Shown here: piece by piece, positions 32,230-39,704 of the stretch
Numbering within the stretch: position 1 is the first letter of the stretch
Layout: every line of letters starts with the position of its first letter
DNA from: an uncultured Ruminiclostridium sp.
Lineage (GTDB): Bacteria > Bacillota > Clostridia > Oscillospirales > Ruminococcaceae
Reading direction: 5' to 3'
Assembly (NCBI GenBank): GCA_944388385.1
Contig: CALXIO010000021.1
Location: forward strand, 1 to 39,704
DNA length: 39,704 nucleotides
The notes under the pieces: model-generated
Told to the model about the DNA's origin: nothing
Database searches by the model: none
What the model saw: the letters and a program-made list of their open reading frames with translations, nothing else
Position numbers and translations under genes: made by a program

Positions 32230-34884
32230 ATGGAAAAGAAGACAATCGTTGAGAAGAAGGTTACTTCAGCTAAGGTTAGTCCCGTTATCATTGATAACGT
32301 AGACGCACTCAAGATTCGTATGGCCGAGGTAAGAGCCGCACAGGAAGAATTTGCAACCTTCTCACAGGAAAAGGTAGACAAGATTTTCCACGCTGCAGCT
32401 ATTGCTGCAAACCAGATGAGAATTCCGCTGGCAAAGATGGCTGTTGAAGAAACAGGCATGGGTGTAGTTGAGGATAAGGTTATCAAGAACAACTACGCAG
32501 CAGAATACATCTACAACGCTTACAAGAACACAAAGACCTGCGGTGTTATCGAAAGAGATCCTGCTTTCGGTATTGCAAAGGTTGCAGAGCCTATCGGTGT
32601 TGTAGCGGCAGTTATCCCCACAACAAACCCCACATCAACAGCAATATTCAAGACACTTATCTGTCTTAAGACAAGAAACGGTATCATCATCAGCCCCCAC
32701 CCCAGAGCAAAGAACTGTACTATTGCAGCTGCTAAGGTTGTACTTGAAGCGGCAGTTAAGGCAGGTGCTCCCAAGGGCATTATCGCTTGGATCGACGTTC
32801 CCTCCCTTGATCTTACAAATGAGGTTATGAGAAGTGCCGACATCATCCTTGCTACAGGTGGCCCCGGAATGGTTAAGGCAGCTTATTCTTCAGGTAAGCC
32901 TGCCCTCGGTGTTGGCGCAGGTAACACTCCTGCTATTATCGACACAACAGCAGATATTAAGCTGGCTGTAAGCTCAATCGTTCACTCAAAGACATTTGAT
33001 AACGGTATGATTTGTGCTTCTGAGCAGTCTGTAATTGTACTTGACAAGATTTACGAAAAGGTTAAGAAGGAATTTGCGGCTATGGGCTGTTACTTCCTTT
33101 CTGCCAAGGAAACCGAAAAGGTAAGAAAGACAATCCTTATAAACGGCGCACTTAATGCAAAGATCGTTGGTCAGAAGGCCGCTAAGATCGCTGAGCTTGC
33201 AGGCGTTGAGGTTGATCCTAAGACTAAGGTTCTTATCGGTGAAGTAGAAAGCGTTGAGCTTGAGGAAGAATTCGCTCACGAAAAGCTTTCTCCCGTACTT
33301 GCTATGTACAAGGCTAAGAACTTTGAGGACGCTTTAGCAAAGGCTGAAAGACTTGTAGCTGACGGCGGTTACGGTCACACATCCTCACTTTACTGCAACG
33401 CAGTTACAGAAAGAGAAAAGATCGAAGAATTCGGCGAAAGAATGAAGACCTGCCGTATCCTTGTTAATACTCCTTCTTCACACGGCGGTATCGGTGACCT
33501 TTACAACTTTAAATTACTTCCCTCTCTCACACTCGGCTGTGGCTCATGGGGCGGTAACTCAGTATCAGAGAACGTAGGTGTTAAGCACCTCATCAACATC
33601 AAGACAGTCGCTGAGAGGAGAGAAAATATGCTTTGGTTAAGACTGCCTGAAAAGGTATACTTCAAGAAGGGCTGTATGCCTGTTGCTCTTGACGAGCTGG
33701 GCACAATCATGGGCAAGAAGAAGGCATTTATCGTAACCGACTCCTTCTTATTCCACAACGGCAACACAAAGCCCATTACAGATAAGCTTGACGAAATGGG
33801 CATTACACATACAACATTCTTCGATGTAGCTCCCGACCCCACACTTGCTTGTGCTAAGGAAGGCGCAGAGCTCATGAGACAGTTCGAGCCTGACGTAATT
33901 ATCGCACTGGGCGGCGGTTCTGCTATGGACGCTGCTAAGATCATGTGGGTACTTTATGAGCACCCCGAGGCAGACTTTATGGATATGGCTATGCGCTTCA
34001 TTGATATCCGTAAGAGAGTATATACCTTCCCCAAGATGGGCGAAAAGGCTTACTTTGTAGCTATCCCCACATCTTCCGGTACAGGTTCTGAGTGTACTCC
34101 CTTCGCAGTTATCACAGATGAAAAGACAGGCGTTAAGTATCCTCTTGCTGACTATGAATTACTCCCCAACATGGCTATCATTGATACAGACAACATGATG
34201 ACACAGCCTAAGGGTCTTACAAGCGCATCCGGTATCGATGCTCTTACTCACGCTCTTGAAGCATATGCTTCAATTATGGCAACCGACTACACAGACGGTC
34301 TTGCACTTAAGGCAGCTAAGAACATCTTCACATACCTTCCCAGAGCATACAAGGACGGTCTTACAGATGTTGAGGCAAGAGAAAAGATGGCAAATGCTTC
34401 TACTTGCGCAGGTATTGCATTCGCAAATGCTTTCCTTGGTGTATGCCACTCCATGGCACACAAGTTAGGTGCATTCCACCACTTACCTCACGGTGTTGCA
34501 AACGCACTTCTTATCACACACGTAATGCGTTTCAACGCAGTTCCCAATCCTACAAAGATGGGTACATTCTCACAGTATGATCACCCCCACACCCTTGAAA
34601 GATATGTTGAAATGGCAGAATTCTGCGGTGTAACAGGTAAGAACAACGAAGAGAAGCTTGAAAAGTTCATCGCTAAGATTGAAGCTCTTAAGGCTGAGGT
34701 TGGTATCAAGAAGACTATCAAGGATTACGGCATTGATGAGAAGGACTTCCTTGACAGACTTGATGAAATGGTTGAGCAGGCATTCGATGATCAGTGCACA
34801 GGCGCTAACCCCAGATATCCTCTTATGAGCGAAATCAAGCAGATGTATCTGAATGCTTACTATGGCAACGACGAAACAGTTTAA
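32230..34884 (+). CDS. adhE: Bifunctional aldehyde/alcohol dehydrogenase AdhE
   Basis: AdhE reduces acetyl-CoA to acetaldehyde and then ethanol, re-oxidising two NADH. The 884-residue protein has an N-terminal CoA-acylating aldehyde dehydrogenase (1 to about 440) with the catalytic Cys262 in NGMICASEQS, and a C-terminal iron-dependent alcohol dehydrogenase (about 460-884) with GGGSAMDAAK for NAD and the metal-ligand block HSMAHKLGAFHHLPHGVANAL. Length fits (about 870-890). AdhE forms filaments called spirosomes. AGGAGG is placed 9 nt before the start. A strong promoter and the Rex site upstream predict redox control. Codon use (many GCT, GTT, AAG codons) differs from the neighbours and suggests high expression. 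Confidence 0.97.
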   Translation: MEKKTIVEKKVTSAKVSPVIIDNVDALKIRMAEVRAAQEEFATFSQEKVDKIFHAAAIAANQMRIPLAKMAVEETGMGVVEDKVIKNNYAAEYIYNAYKNTKTCGVIERDPAFGIAKVAEPIGVVAAVIPTTNPTSTAIFKTLICLKTRNGIIISPHPRAKNCTIAAAKVVLEAAVKAGAPKGIIAWIDVPSLDLTNEVMRSADIILATGGPGMVKAAYSSGKPALGVGAGNTPAIIDTTADIKLAVSSIVHSKTFDNGMICASEQSVIVLDKIYEKVKKEFAAMGCYFLSAKETEKVRKTILINGALNAKIVGQKAAKIAELAGVEVDPKTKVLIGEVESVELEEEFAHEKLSPVLAMYKAKNFEDALAKAERLVADGGYGHTSSLYCNAVTEREKIEEFGERMKTCRILVNTPSSHGGIGDLYNFKLLPSLTLGCGSWGGNSVSENVGVKHLINIKTVAERRENMLWLRLPEKVYFKKGCMPVALDELGTIMGKKKAFIVTDSFLFHNGNTKPITDKLDEMGITHTTFFDVAPDPTLACAKEGAELMRQFEPDVIIALGGGSAMDAAKIMWVLYEHPEADFMDMAMRFIDIRKRVYTFPKMGEKAYFVAIPTSSGTGSECTPFAVITDEKTGVKYPLADYELLPNMAIIDTDNMMTQPKGLTSASGIDALTHALEAYASIMATDYTDGLALKAAKNIFTYLPRAYKDGLTDVEAREKMANASTCAGIAFANAFLGVCHSMAHKLGAFHHLPHGVANALLITHVMRFNAVPNPTKMGTFSQYDHPHTLERYVEMAEFCGVTGKNNEEKLEKFIAKIEALKAEVGIKKTIKDYGIDEKDFLDRLDEMVEQAFDDQCTGANPRYPLMSEIKQMYLNAYYGNDETV

Positions 34885-34916
34885 TTAGTTTATTCCAAAT
34901 TGTTTTAAACCTATAC

Positions 34917-34958
34917 AAAAGCATCCCCGTTCAAAAGGACGGGGTGCTTTTTATTTTT
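34917..34958 (+). terminator. Terminator of adhE
   Basis: AAAAGCATCCCCGT pairs with ACGGGGTGCTTTT around a TCAAAAGG loop (one G-T pair), followed by a T-rich tail. Confidence 0.9.
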
Positions 34959-34971
34959 TACGGATTGTAGG

Positions 34972-35160
34972 GGTTTAGGGGGGATTGTTTTTTATTTAGA
35001 GGCGATGCGTATTCGTTTAGCCTGACCGCCTGCATACGGCATAGCGTATCCCCCATAAGGGGCGATGCGACACCCTTATTTTTATCGTCAGCAGTCGGCT
35101 ATCCCCATACGCAGGGGTATAAAAAAAGCCCCCTCCCGAGGGGAGGGGGTAGGGGGTGGG
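34972..35160. repeat. GC-rich palindromic repeat cluster downstream of adhE
   Basis: The region has no gene. It contains the ATCCCCATACGCAGGGGTAT module and the CCCCCTCCC/GGGAGGGGG palindrome, which match 31806-31868, and a GGGGCGATGCGACACC fragment related to the pth-mfd palindrome. Confidence 0.7.
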
Positions 35161-35175
35161 GATAATGCTTTACAC

Positions 35176-35360
35176 TTGTGCAAAATAAAACGGTGCGCCC
35201 CATAAACTCAACCATATAGTAGAGGTGGATAGAAATCCGATAAAACTATCTTAGTTTGAGCACAAGCCCTGCGACCTGTAAAGGAGCGCACAACAAGTTT
35301 AAAGAGGGGGTCCTGAAGCAGAACCTAAGTCTGGCTTTATGAGTTAGGAGCACTGCACAA
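35176..35360 (+). ncRNA. Candidate structured noncoding RNA, about 185 nt
   Basis: Many short perfect pairings nest inside one another. The outer stem TTGTGCA (35176-35182)/TGCACAA (35354-35360) closes the element; GTGC (35193-35196)/GCAC (35350-35353) follows. Inside are CTCAA (35207-35211)/TTGAG (35256-35260), ATAG/CTAT (35216-35219/35246-35249), and GGAT-AGAA-ATCC at 35227-35238. Next come GCG-a-CCT-GTAA-AGG-ag-CGC (35271-35289), with a GNRA loop on this strand, and CCTAA/TTAGG (35324-35328/35344-35348). CATAAA/TTTATG and AACTCA/TGAGTT offer alternative pairings. The sequence is not a repeat elsewhere in the window and differs from the GC-rich repeats around it. Family unidentified; it might be of the raiA-type RNA class, but I cannot test this. 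The promoter is not obvious. Confidence 0.55.
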
Positions 35361-35648
35361 ATGAAGGGGGTTTGGGGGAAACCTTGTTTCCCCCAAGGGG
35401 GTTTGGGGGTTTACCCCCAAAGCGTGCGTAAGCGCGCCCCGGGGGTTTTAAGGGGAGTTACCCTCTTAAAGCGGTTGCAGGGCGCTGCGTCGTCGCAAAG
35501 TCCGTTCATGCTCGGGGCGGTCGGCAAGCGCCACCCCTCACTTCACTCCCTTGCTCCTCCTTTTCGGCAAAAAGGCACGCAAAAGTCGCCTGTTCGGTTG
35601 TAAACGCCCTCACGACGGCTTTGTTTTGCTACCACCTTTTTGCCGTTT
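35361..35648. repeat. GC-rich palindromic stretch after the structured RNA
   Basis: No gene is convincing here. Hairpins such as GGGGGAAACC/GTTTCCCCC, TTTGGGGG/CCCCCAAA and GCGTGCGTAAGCGCGC follow each other. GGCAAAAAG (35566-35574) and GCACGCAAA (35575-35583) have complements at 35636-35644 and 35646-35654 in crossed order, which would make a pseudoknot rather than a simple hairpin. Confidence 0.5.
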
Positions 35649-35670
35649 GCGTGCTGTCGCACGCTTTTTT
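35649..35670 (+). terminator. Intrinsic terminator, plus strand
   Basis: GCGTGC, loop TGTC, GCACGC and then TTTTTT form a textbook terminator. It lies about 290 nt after the structured RNA and may end that transcript, since no other plus-strand gene lies between adhE's own terminator and this site. Confidence 0.75.
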
Positions 35671-35695
35671 GTGGGGCTTCGCCCCACACCCCCAA
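35671..35695. repeat. Short copy of the GGGGC-TTC-GCCCC repeat
   Basis: GTGGGGCTTCGCCCCAC is shared with copy A at 11222-11244. Only this hairpin module is present here. Confidence 0.75.
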
Positions 35696-35754
35696 TCGTT
35701 ATTTCCACCACACCAAAAACCCTAAAATCTAATATATATTGTGAAATATTACGA

Positions 35755-35783
35755 TTGATATTAAGCGGTGCTTATAGTATAAT
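35755..35783 (+). promoter_or_regulatory. Promoter of the MATE transporter gene
   Basis: TTGATA and TATAAT are separated by 17 nt, giving a leader of about 95 nt. Confidence 0.75.
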
Positions 35784-35799
35784 ATGAAGTTGTCAAAAT

Positions 35800-35850
35800 C
35801 AAACTAAAAACAAGCTAAAACAAACTAAAACAAACTAAAAAAACTAAATA
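35800..35850 (+). repeat. Tandem decamer repeat in the MATE leader
   Basis: CAAACTAAAA or close variants (one reads CAAGCTAAAA, and the last copy is degenerate) are repeated about five times with a 10-nt period between promoter and ribosome binding site. The leader has almost no G and should be unstructured. Confidence 0.7.
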
Positions 35851-35883
35851 TAAAAATCATAAATAAAAAAAGGAGATATACTT

Positions 35884-37248
35884 ATGGCAGGTGCAGTTAA
35901 GGATCTTACCAAAGGCTCACCTATGAAGCTGATTGTCGGCTTTATGGTGCCTATGCTTCTTGGTCTTTTGTTTCAGCAGTTTTATAATATGGTGGATACC
36001 GTTGTGGTAGGTCAGTACCTTGGTGTTGATGCCCTTGCAGGTGTAGGCTCTACAGGTTCGGTAAACTTTCTTGTGCTGGGCTTTTGTATGGGTCTTTGCG
36101 CCGGTTTTGCAATTCCCGTTGCACAAAAATTCGGCGAAAAGGATTATGTGGGACTTCGCCGCTTTGTGGCGAATACAATCTGGCTCGGCGTGGCCTTTGC
36201 GGTAATAATCGCCACCGCCACCGCTTTACTTTGCGGAAATATCCTTACCTGGATGAATACCCCAAAGGATGTTTTCGGTTATGCCTATGACTATATATTT
36301 ATAATCTTTCTCGGAATACCGGTTACCTTTTTATATAATATCCTATCCGGATTTATAAGATCCCTTGGGGATTCAAAATCTCCGGTTATTTTCCTTGTAA
36401 TATCAAGTATTATCAATGTGGGACTGGATATTTTATTTATAGTTGCCTTTAATATGGGTGTTTCCGGGGCAGGCCTTGCAACAGTCTTAGCCCAGCTTAT
36501 CTCAGGTATATTGTGCTTTACATATATTGTAAAAAAATTCCCCCTTCTTCATCTTAAAAAGGAGGATTTAAGGCCGGATATTTTCTATGTGGGCAGACTT
36601 TGTTCTGTGGGTATACCCATGGGACTTCAGTATTCAATTACCGCCATAGGCAGTATTTTGCTTCAGTCTGCGGTAAATACCCTTGGTAAATCCTATGTGG
36701 CGGCAATTACAGCCGGAAGTAAGGTTTCTCAGTTCGCCTGCTGTCCCTTTGATGCCATGGGCTCAACCATGGCAACCTACTGCGGACAGAATGTGGGTGC
36801 AGGAAAGCCCGACAGAATTTCAAAGGGCATTAAGGATTGCAGTATCTTAGGCATAGGCTATGCAATAATTGCCTTTGTGGTGCTTTTCTTCTTCGGCGGA
36901 AATATAGCCATGCTGTTTATAGACGGCAAGGAAGCCTCTATTCTTGATATGGCAAAGCAGTTTCTTATAATAAACGTTTCCTTCTATATCCCCCTTGCCT
37001 TTGTAAATATAATCCGTTTTGCCATACAGGGCATGGGAAACAGCAGACTGGCTGTATTTGCCGGAGTGTTTGAAATGATAGCAAGGGGCGGTGTTGCAAT
37101 AGGCCTTGTGCCCTTGCTCGGATATAATGCGGCTTGCTTTGCAAGTCCTGCGGCATGGGTATTAGCGGATATATTCCTGTTCCCGGCATATTTTTACACC
37201 CTGAAGATAATTCGTCGAAGGTGTGTAAATATTCCCGCAAATGATTGA
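35884..37248 (+). CDS. MATE-family multidrug/cation antiporter
   Basis: This 454-residue membrane protein has about 12 transmembrane helices in two halves, with MATE features: LTKGSPMKLIVGFMVPMLLGLLFQQFYNMVDTVVVGQYLGVDALAGVG at the start, then TFLYNILSGFIRSLGDSKSPVIF, and the second-half mark VGIPMGLQYSITAIGSILLQSAVNTLG. MATE proteins expel drugs or metabolites in exchange for Na+ or H+. Substrate unknown. It has its own promoter; the downstream ABC-F gene has another, so the two are not obligatorily co-expressed. Confidence 0.93.
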   Translation: MAGAVKDLTKGSPMKLIVGFMVPMLLGLLFQQFYNMVDTVVVGQYLGVDALAGVGSTGSVNFLVLGFCMGLCAGFAIPVAQKFGEKDYVGLRRFVANTIWLGVAFAVIIATATALLCGNILTWMNTPKDVFGYAYDYIFIIFLGIPVTFLYNILSGFIRSLGDSKSPVIFLVISSIINVGLDILFIVAFNMGVSGAGLATVLAQLISGILCFTYIVKKFPLLHLKKEDLRPDIFYVGRLCSVGIPMGLQYSITAIGSILLQSAVNTLGKSYVAAITAGSKVSQFACCPFDAMGSTMATYCGQNVGAGKPDRISKGIKDCSILGIGYAIIAFVVLFFFGGNIAMLFIDGKEASILDMAKQFLIINVSFYIPLAFVNIIRFAIQGMGNSRLAVFAGVFEMIARGGVAIGLVPLLGYNAACFASPAAWVLADIFLFPAYFYTLKIIRRRCVNIPAND

Positions 37249-37273
37249 ATTATCCAAAAAAATATGATATACT
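37245..37273 (+). promoter_or_regulatory. Promoter of the ABC-F gene
   Basis: TTGAAT and TATACT are separated by 17 nt. The -35 overlaps the MATE stop codon. Confidence 0.6.
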
Positions 37274-37313
37274 AATATAGTTACAGTAATTTTTCGGCGA
37301 AAGGATTTTATAA

Positions 37314-38927
37314 ATGATAACTGTATCTGATGTAAGTCTTTCCTTTGGAGGACAGACACTTTTCAAGGATGTTAATCTGCTCTTTACCTCCGGTAACTGC
37401 TATGGTGTTATCGGTGCCAACGGTGCAGGTAAATCCACATTTTTAAAGATATTATGCGGTGAAATTGAGCCCACCACCGGCAGCGTAGCAATTAAGGAAG
37501 GCCTTCGTATGTCGGTACTGAAGCAGGACCACTTTGCCTATGATGAATATACGGTACAGGATACTGTTATCATGGGAAATCAGCGTCTTTATGAGGTAAT
37601 GAAGCAAAAGGATGAATTATACGCAAAGGAGGACTTCACCGAGGAGGACGGAAACCTGGCAAGCGAGCTTGAAGCGGAATTTGCTGAGCTTGGGGGCTGG
37701 GAGGCTGAAAGCGATGCCTCTAAGCTTGTACAGGGACTTGGCCTTGATGAAAGCATCATGTATGCTCAGATGAGCTCCCTTGCAGGTAATGAAAAGGTTA
37801 AGGTGCTTTTAGCCCAGGCTCTTTTCGGAAATCCTGATATTATACTTATGGACGAGCCTACAAACCACCTGGACATTGATGCGGTGGCTTGGCTTGAGGA
37901 ATTTTTAGCGGAATATTTCGGTACTGTAATAGTAGTAAGCCATGACAGACATTTCTTAAACAACGTCTGCACCCATACTGTTGATATAGACTATACAAAG
38001 ATAAAGATGTATGTGGGCAACTATGAATTCTGGTATGAATCCTCCCAGCTTATTCAGAAGATGATAAAGCAGCAGAATAAGAAGGCTGAGGAAAAGATAA
38101 AGGAATTACAGAGCTTTATTCAGCGATTTTCTGCAAACAAGTCAAAGTCAAAGCAGGCTACCTCCCGTAAAAAGCTGATTGATAAACTGACGGTTGAGGA
38201 ATTACCTGCCTCCAGCAGACGTTACCCCTTTATCGGCTTTGACATGGAAAGAGAAATAGGCAAGGACATTTTATCGGTGGAGGGTCTTACAAAGACAGTA
38301 GACGGTGTTAAGGTTCTTGACAATGTTTCCTTTACTGTGGGCAAGGGGGATAAAATAGCCTTTGTAGGCGAAAACGACATAGCGGTAACCACCCTGTTTA
38401 AAATCCTTATGGAGGAGGAAACCCCTGACAGCGGCACCTTCAAGTGGGGCAATACAGCAAGTGTCAGCTATTTCCCCCAGGATAACAGCGCATATTTCAA
38501 TGAATGTACCCTTTCCATATTAGACTGGATAAGACAGTATTCAAAGGACGAAACCGAAACCTATCTCAGGGGATTTTTAGGCAGAATGTTATTCTCCGGT
38601 GATGATATTTATAAGCCGGTAAACGTATTATCCGGCGGTGAAAAGGTAAGATGTATGTTCTCAAGAATGATGCTTTTCCAGTCAAATGTGCTTATTCTTG
38701 ACCAACCCACAAACCACCTTGACCTTGAAAGCATTACAGCGGTAAATAATGGTCTTAGGGATTTTAAGGGAAATATTCTTTTTGCATCCCATGACCATGA
38801 GATAGTGCAGACTGTTGCAAACAGAATTATCGAAATTTCCGATAAGGGCTGTTATGACCGTATGGGAACATATGAGGAATATGTTCAATGGCGTAAGGAA
38901 AATCACGGCGGAAAGTTTACACTTTAA
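37314..38927 (+). CDS. ABC-F ATPase (YkpA/YbiT-like) with a degenerate second ATP site
   Basis: ABC-F proteins have two ATPase domains, no membrane part, and act on ribosomes. This 537-residue protein has the expected order. NBD1 has Walker A GANGAGKST (K40) and Walker B LMDEPTNHLD (E181), but its signature reads LAGNEKV (156-162) instead of LSGGE. A basic linker (about 240-290) follows. NBD2 has an intact signature LSGGEKV (from 439), but its Walker A is GENDIAVTT (V358 where Lys is expected) and its Walker B reads DQPTNHLD (Q464 in place of the catalytic Glu). As in all ABC dimers, site 1 uses Walker A/B of NBD1 with the NBD2 signature and is intact; site 2 is degenerate in all three parts. 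The gene has its own promoter and a terminator just after it. Confidence 0.92.
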   Translation: MITVSDVSLSFGGQTLFKDVNLLFTSGNCYGVIGANGAGKSTFLKILCGEIEPTTGSVAIKEGLRMSVLKQDHFAYDEYTVQDTVIMGNQRLYEVMKQKDELYAKEDFTEEDGNLASELEAEFAELGGWEAESDASKLVQGLGLDESIMYAQMSSLAGNEKVKVLLAQALFGNPDIILMDEPTNHLDIDAVAWLEEFLAEYFGTVIVVSHDRHFLNNVCTHTVDIDYTKIKMYVGNYEFWYESSQLIQKMIKQQNKKAEEKIKELQSFIQRFSANKSKSKQATSRKKLIDKLTVEELPASSRRYPFIGFDMEREIGKDILSVEGLTKTVDGVKVLDNVSFTVGKGDKIAFVGENDIAVTTLFKILMEEETPDSGTFKWGNTASVSYFPQDNSAYFNECTLSILDWIRQYSKDETETYLRGFLGRMLFSGDDIYKPVNVLSGGEKVRCMFSRMMLFQSNVLILDQPTNHLDLESITAVNNGLRDFKGNILFASHDHEIVQTVANRIIEISDKGCYDRMGTYEEYVQWRKENHGGKFTL

Positions 38928-38933
38928 TATTTT

Positions 38934-38963
38934 CAGCCACCATAATTTATGGTGGCTGTTTTT
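38934..38963 (+). terminator. Terminator of the ABC-F gene
   Basis: CAGCCACCATA pairs with TATGGTGGCTG, followed by TTTTT. It also lies only 15 nt before the start of the next gene. Confidence 0.9.
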
Positions 38964-38978
38964 ACAAGGGGGGTATTT

Positions 38979-39665
38979 ATGCTTAAATCCATTATATTTA
39001 CAGCACTTTTACTTTGCTGGCTTTTTAATATATTTTCGGTATGTGTAGTTTTATCCGGGGTAAAAACCGGCAAAATATTTTCAAAAAAGCTTCAGCTTTT
39101 TATTGCCTGTCTTATTATAACCGGTGTTATAGGCACTAAGGAGATAATTTATCTGGGCAGTTTGTCATCCCTTCTTATATTTATCTGTTGGGGGCTTGTT
39201 GCGGGCTTTAAAAAGCTGCCGGTGAAATATAAAGGGATAGCTGATTATTTTGTAAAGGCCTTAATTATCTGCGGTGCAGTTGAAGTATTCCTTTTTAATA
39301 TAAATACAGTAAAGCTGTTTGATGACAGATACACCCTTTATGAGGCGGATATAAACAAGGCAATAACCGAAAATTTCGATAAAAACACCCATAAAAATAC
39401 AGAAAGCGGTGCTATTGCCATTGAGTTTATCAATGTGGATATGCCCTTGGGAAGTATATACATAAAGGCACATTCCGATATAAATCCGTCGGTGAATGTA
39501 ACCATGTCCATAACCGATGATACTTACAGCGTATATTACAGATCTGATGTTATAAACGGAGAGATAATAAGGTATAACGACCACAGCAGTCATCTTACCT
39601 GTAATGCCTCCGGGGATGTTCATTCTCTTAAGGTAACCTCTAAAAATTCAGAAAAAAAGTGTTGA
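38979..39665 (+). CDS. Membrane protein of unknown function
   Basis: With the start at 38979 (MLKSIIFTALLLCW), preceded by AAGGGGGG, the protein has 228 residues. It has about four hydrophobic helices in the first 110 residues, then a soluble region of about 110 residues rich in beta strands (IEFINVDMPLGSIYIKAHSD...) that resembles the extracytoplasmic beta domain of large clostridial membrane glycosyltransferase-like (YfhO-type) proteins. The protein could be a stand-alone relative or the split start of a longer system whose next gene lies beyond the window. It starts directly after the ABC-F terminator, so read-through or a hidden promoter must drive it. Family unassigned. Confidence 0.6.
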   Translation: MLKSIIFTALLLCWLFNIFSVCVVLSGVKTGKIFSKKLQLFIACLIITGVIGTKEIIYLGSLSSLLIFICWGLVAGFKKLPVKYKGIADYFVKALIICGAVEVFLFNINTVKLFDDRYTLYEADINKAITENFDKNTHKNTESGAIAIEFINVDMPLGSIYIKAHSDINPSVNVTMSITDDTYSVYYRSDVINGEIIRYNDHSSHLTCNASGDVHSLKVTSKNSEKKC

Positions 39666-39690
39666 AAAAATCGTCAGATTATGGTATAAT
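39662..39690 (+). promoter_or_regulatory. Promoter for a gene beyond the window
   Basis: TTGAAA and TATAAT are separated by 17 nt. The -35 overlaps the stop codon of the preceding gene. Confidence 0.7.
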
Positions 39691-39704
39691 AAAGATACTA
39701 TAAT

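Noticed and set aside
35361..35603. Plus-strand open frame of 80 residues in the gap
   Set aside because: It runs through GC-rich palindromic repeats, has no ribosome binding site and low-complexity content; noncoding DNA is the better reading.
34972..35700. CRISPR array or IS element in the 1 kb gap
   Set aside because: Repeats are palindromic, irregularly spaced and differ in length, with no spacers of even size and no transposase frame.

Overview
The window looks like chromosome from an anaerobic, low-to-moderate GC Firmicute, most likely a clostridial gut bacterium of the Ruminococcus/Oscillospiraceae kind. This is inferred from the gene content: RNase Y, YabB-RsmI, TrmK-Nif3, RqcH-ValS, bifunctional AdhE, a KtrB-type potassium channel and a phi3T-type ThyA. 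The sigma-A-like promoters (TTGACA/TATAAT) and GGAGG ribosome binding sites fit. No 16S gene is present, so the species cannot be named.

Layout. Positions 1-1914 (minus strand) are accessory DNA: two ArdA-like antirestriction genes in tandem (the first cut by the window edge) and a hypothetical gene, probably the edge of an integrative element. Three minus-strand hairpin terminators separate them from tRNA-Leu(CAA) at 2243-2328. rny (RNase Y) follows on the plus strand with its own promoter. Positions 4452-11099 form one minus-strand operon: a RING-like zinc/membrane protein, a large multi-pass membrane protein, ktrB, yabB, rsmI, a 46-residue membrane microprotein and an FAH-family hydrolase. 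A divergent HxlR-type regulator sits at 11361-11696. Positions 11693-24304 form a second, very long minus-strand gene train: aspartate kinase, a sialyltransferase/DUF115-like protein, thyA, a DEDDh exonuclease, a sialate-esterase-like protein, malQ, pth, mfd, a small membrane protein and a shikimate-kinase-like protein.

From 24440 everything is on the plus strand. A tightly packed group (DUF1858 redox protein, trmK, nif3-like, rqcH, valS, then a Thr-rich lipoprotein) is followed by adhE. The adhE promoter is strong and has a near-perfect Rex operator directly downstream of its -10 box, so ethanol/acetyl-CoA redox balancing is probably controlled by NADH/NAD+. A 1 kb gene-free stretch after adhE holds GC-rich palindromic repeats, an elaborately structured candidate ncRNA at 35176-35360 and an intrinsic terminator. 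Last come a MATE transporter with a tandem-decamer leader, an ABC-F protein whose second ATPase site looks inactive in all three of its motifs, and an unknown membrane protein.

The most interesting items are the structured RNA, the one-sided degeneration of the ABC-F protein, the terminator lying between the leader and ribosome binding site of the ArdA operon, the Rex operator, the shikimate-kinase-like protein that has lost a substrate-binding arginine, and the dispersed GC-rich palindromic repeat family. All calls come from reading the sequence; no database search or folding program was run.
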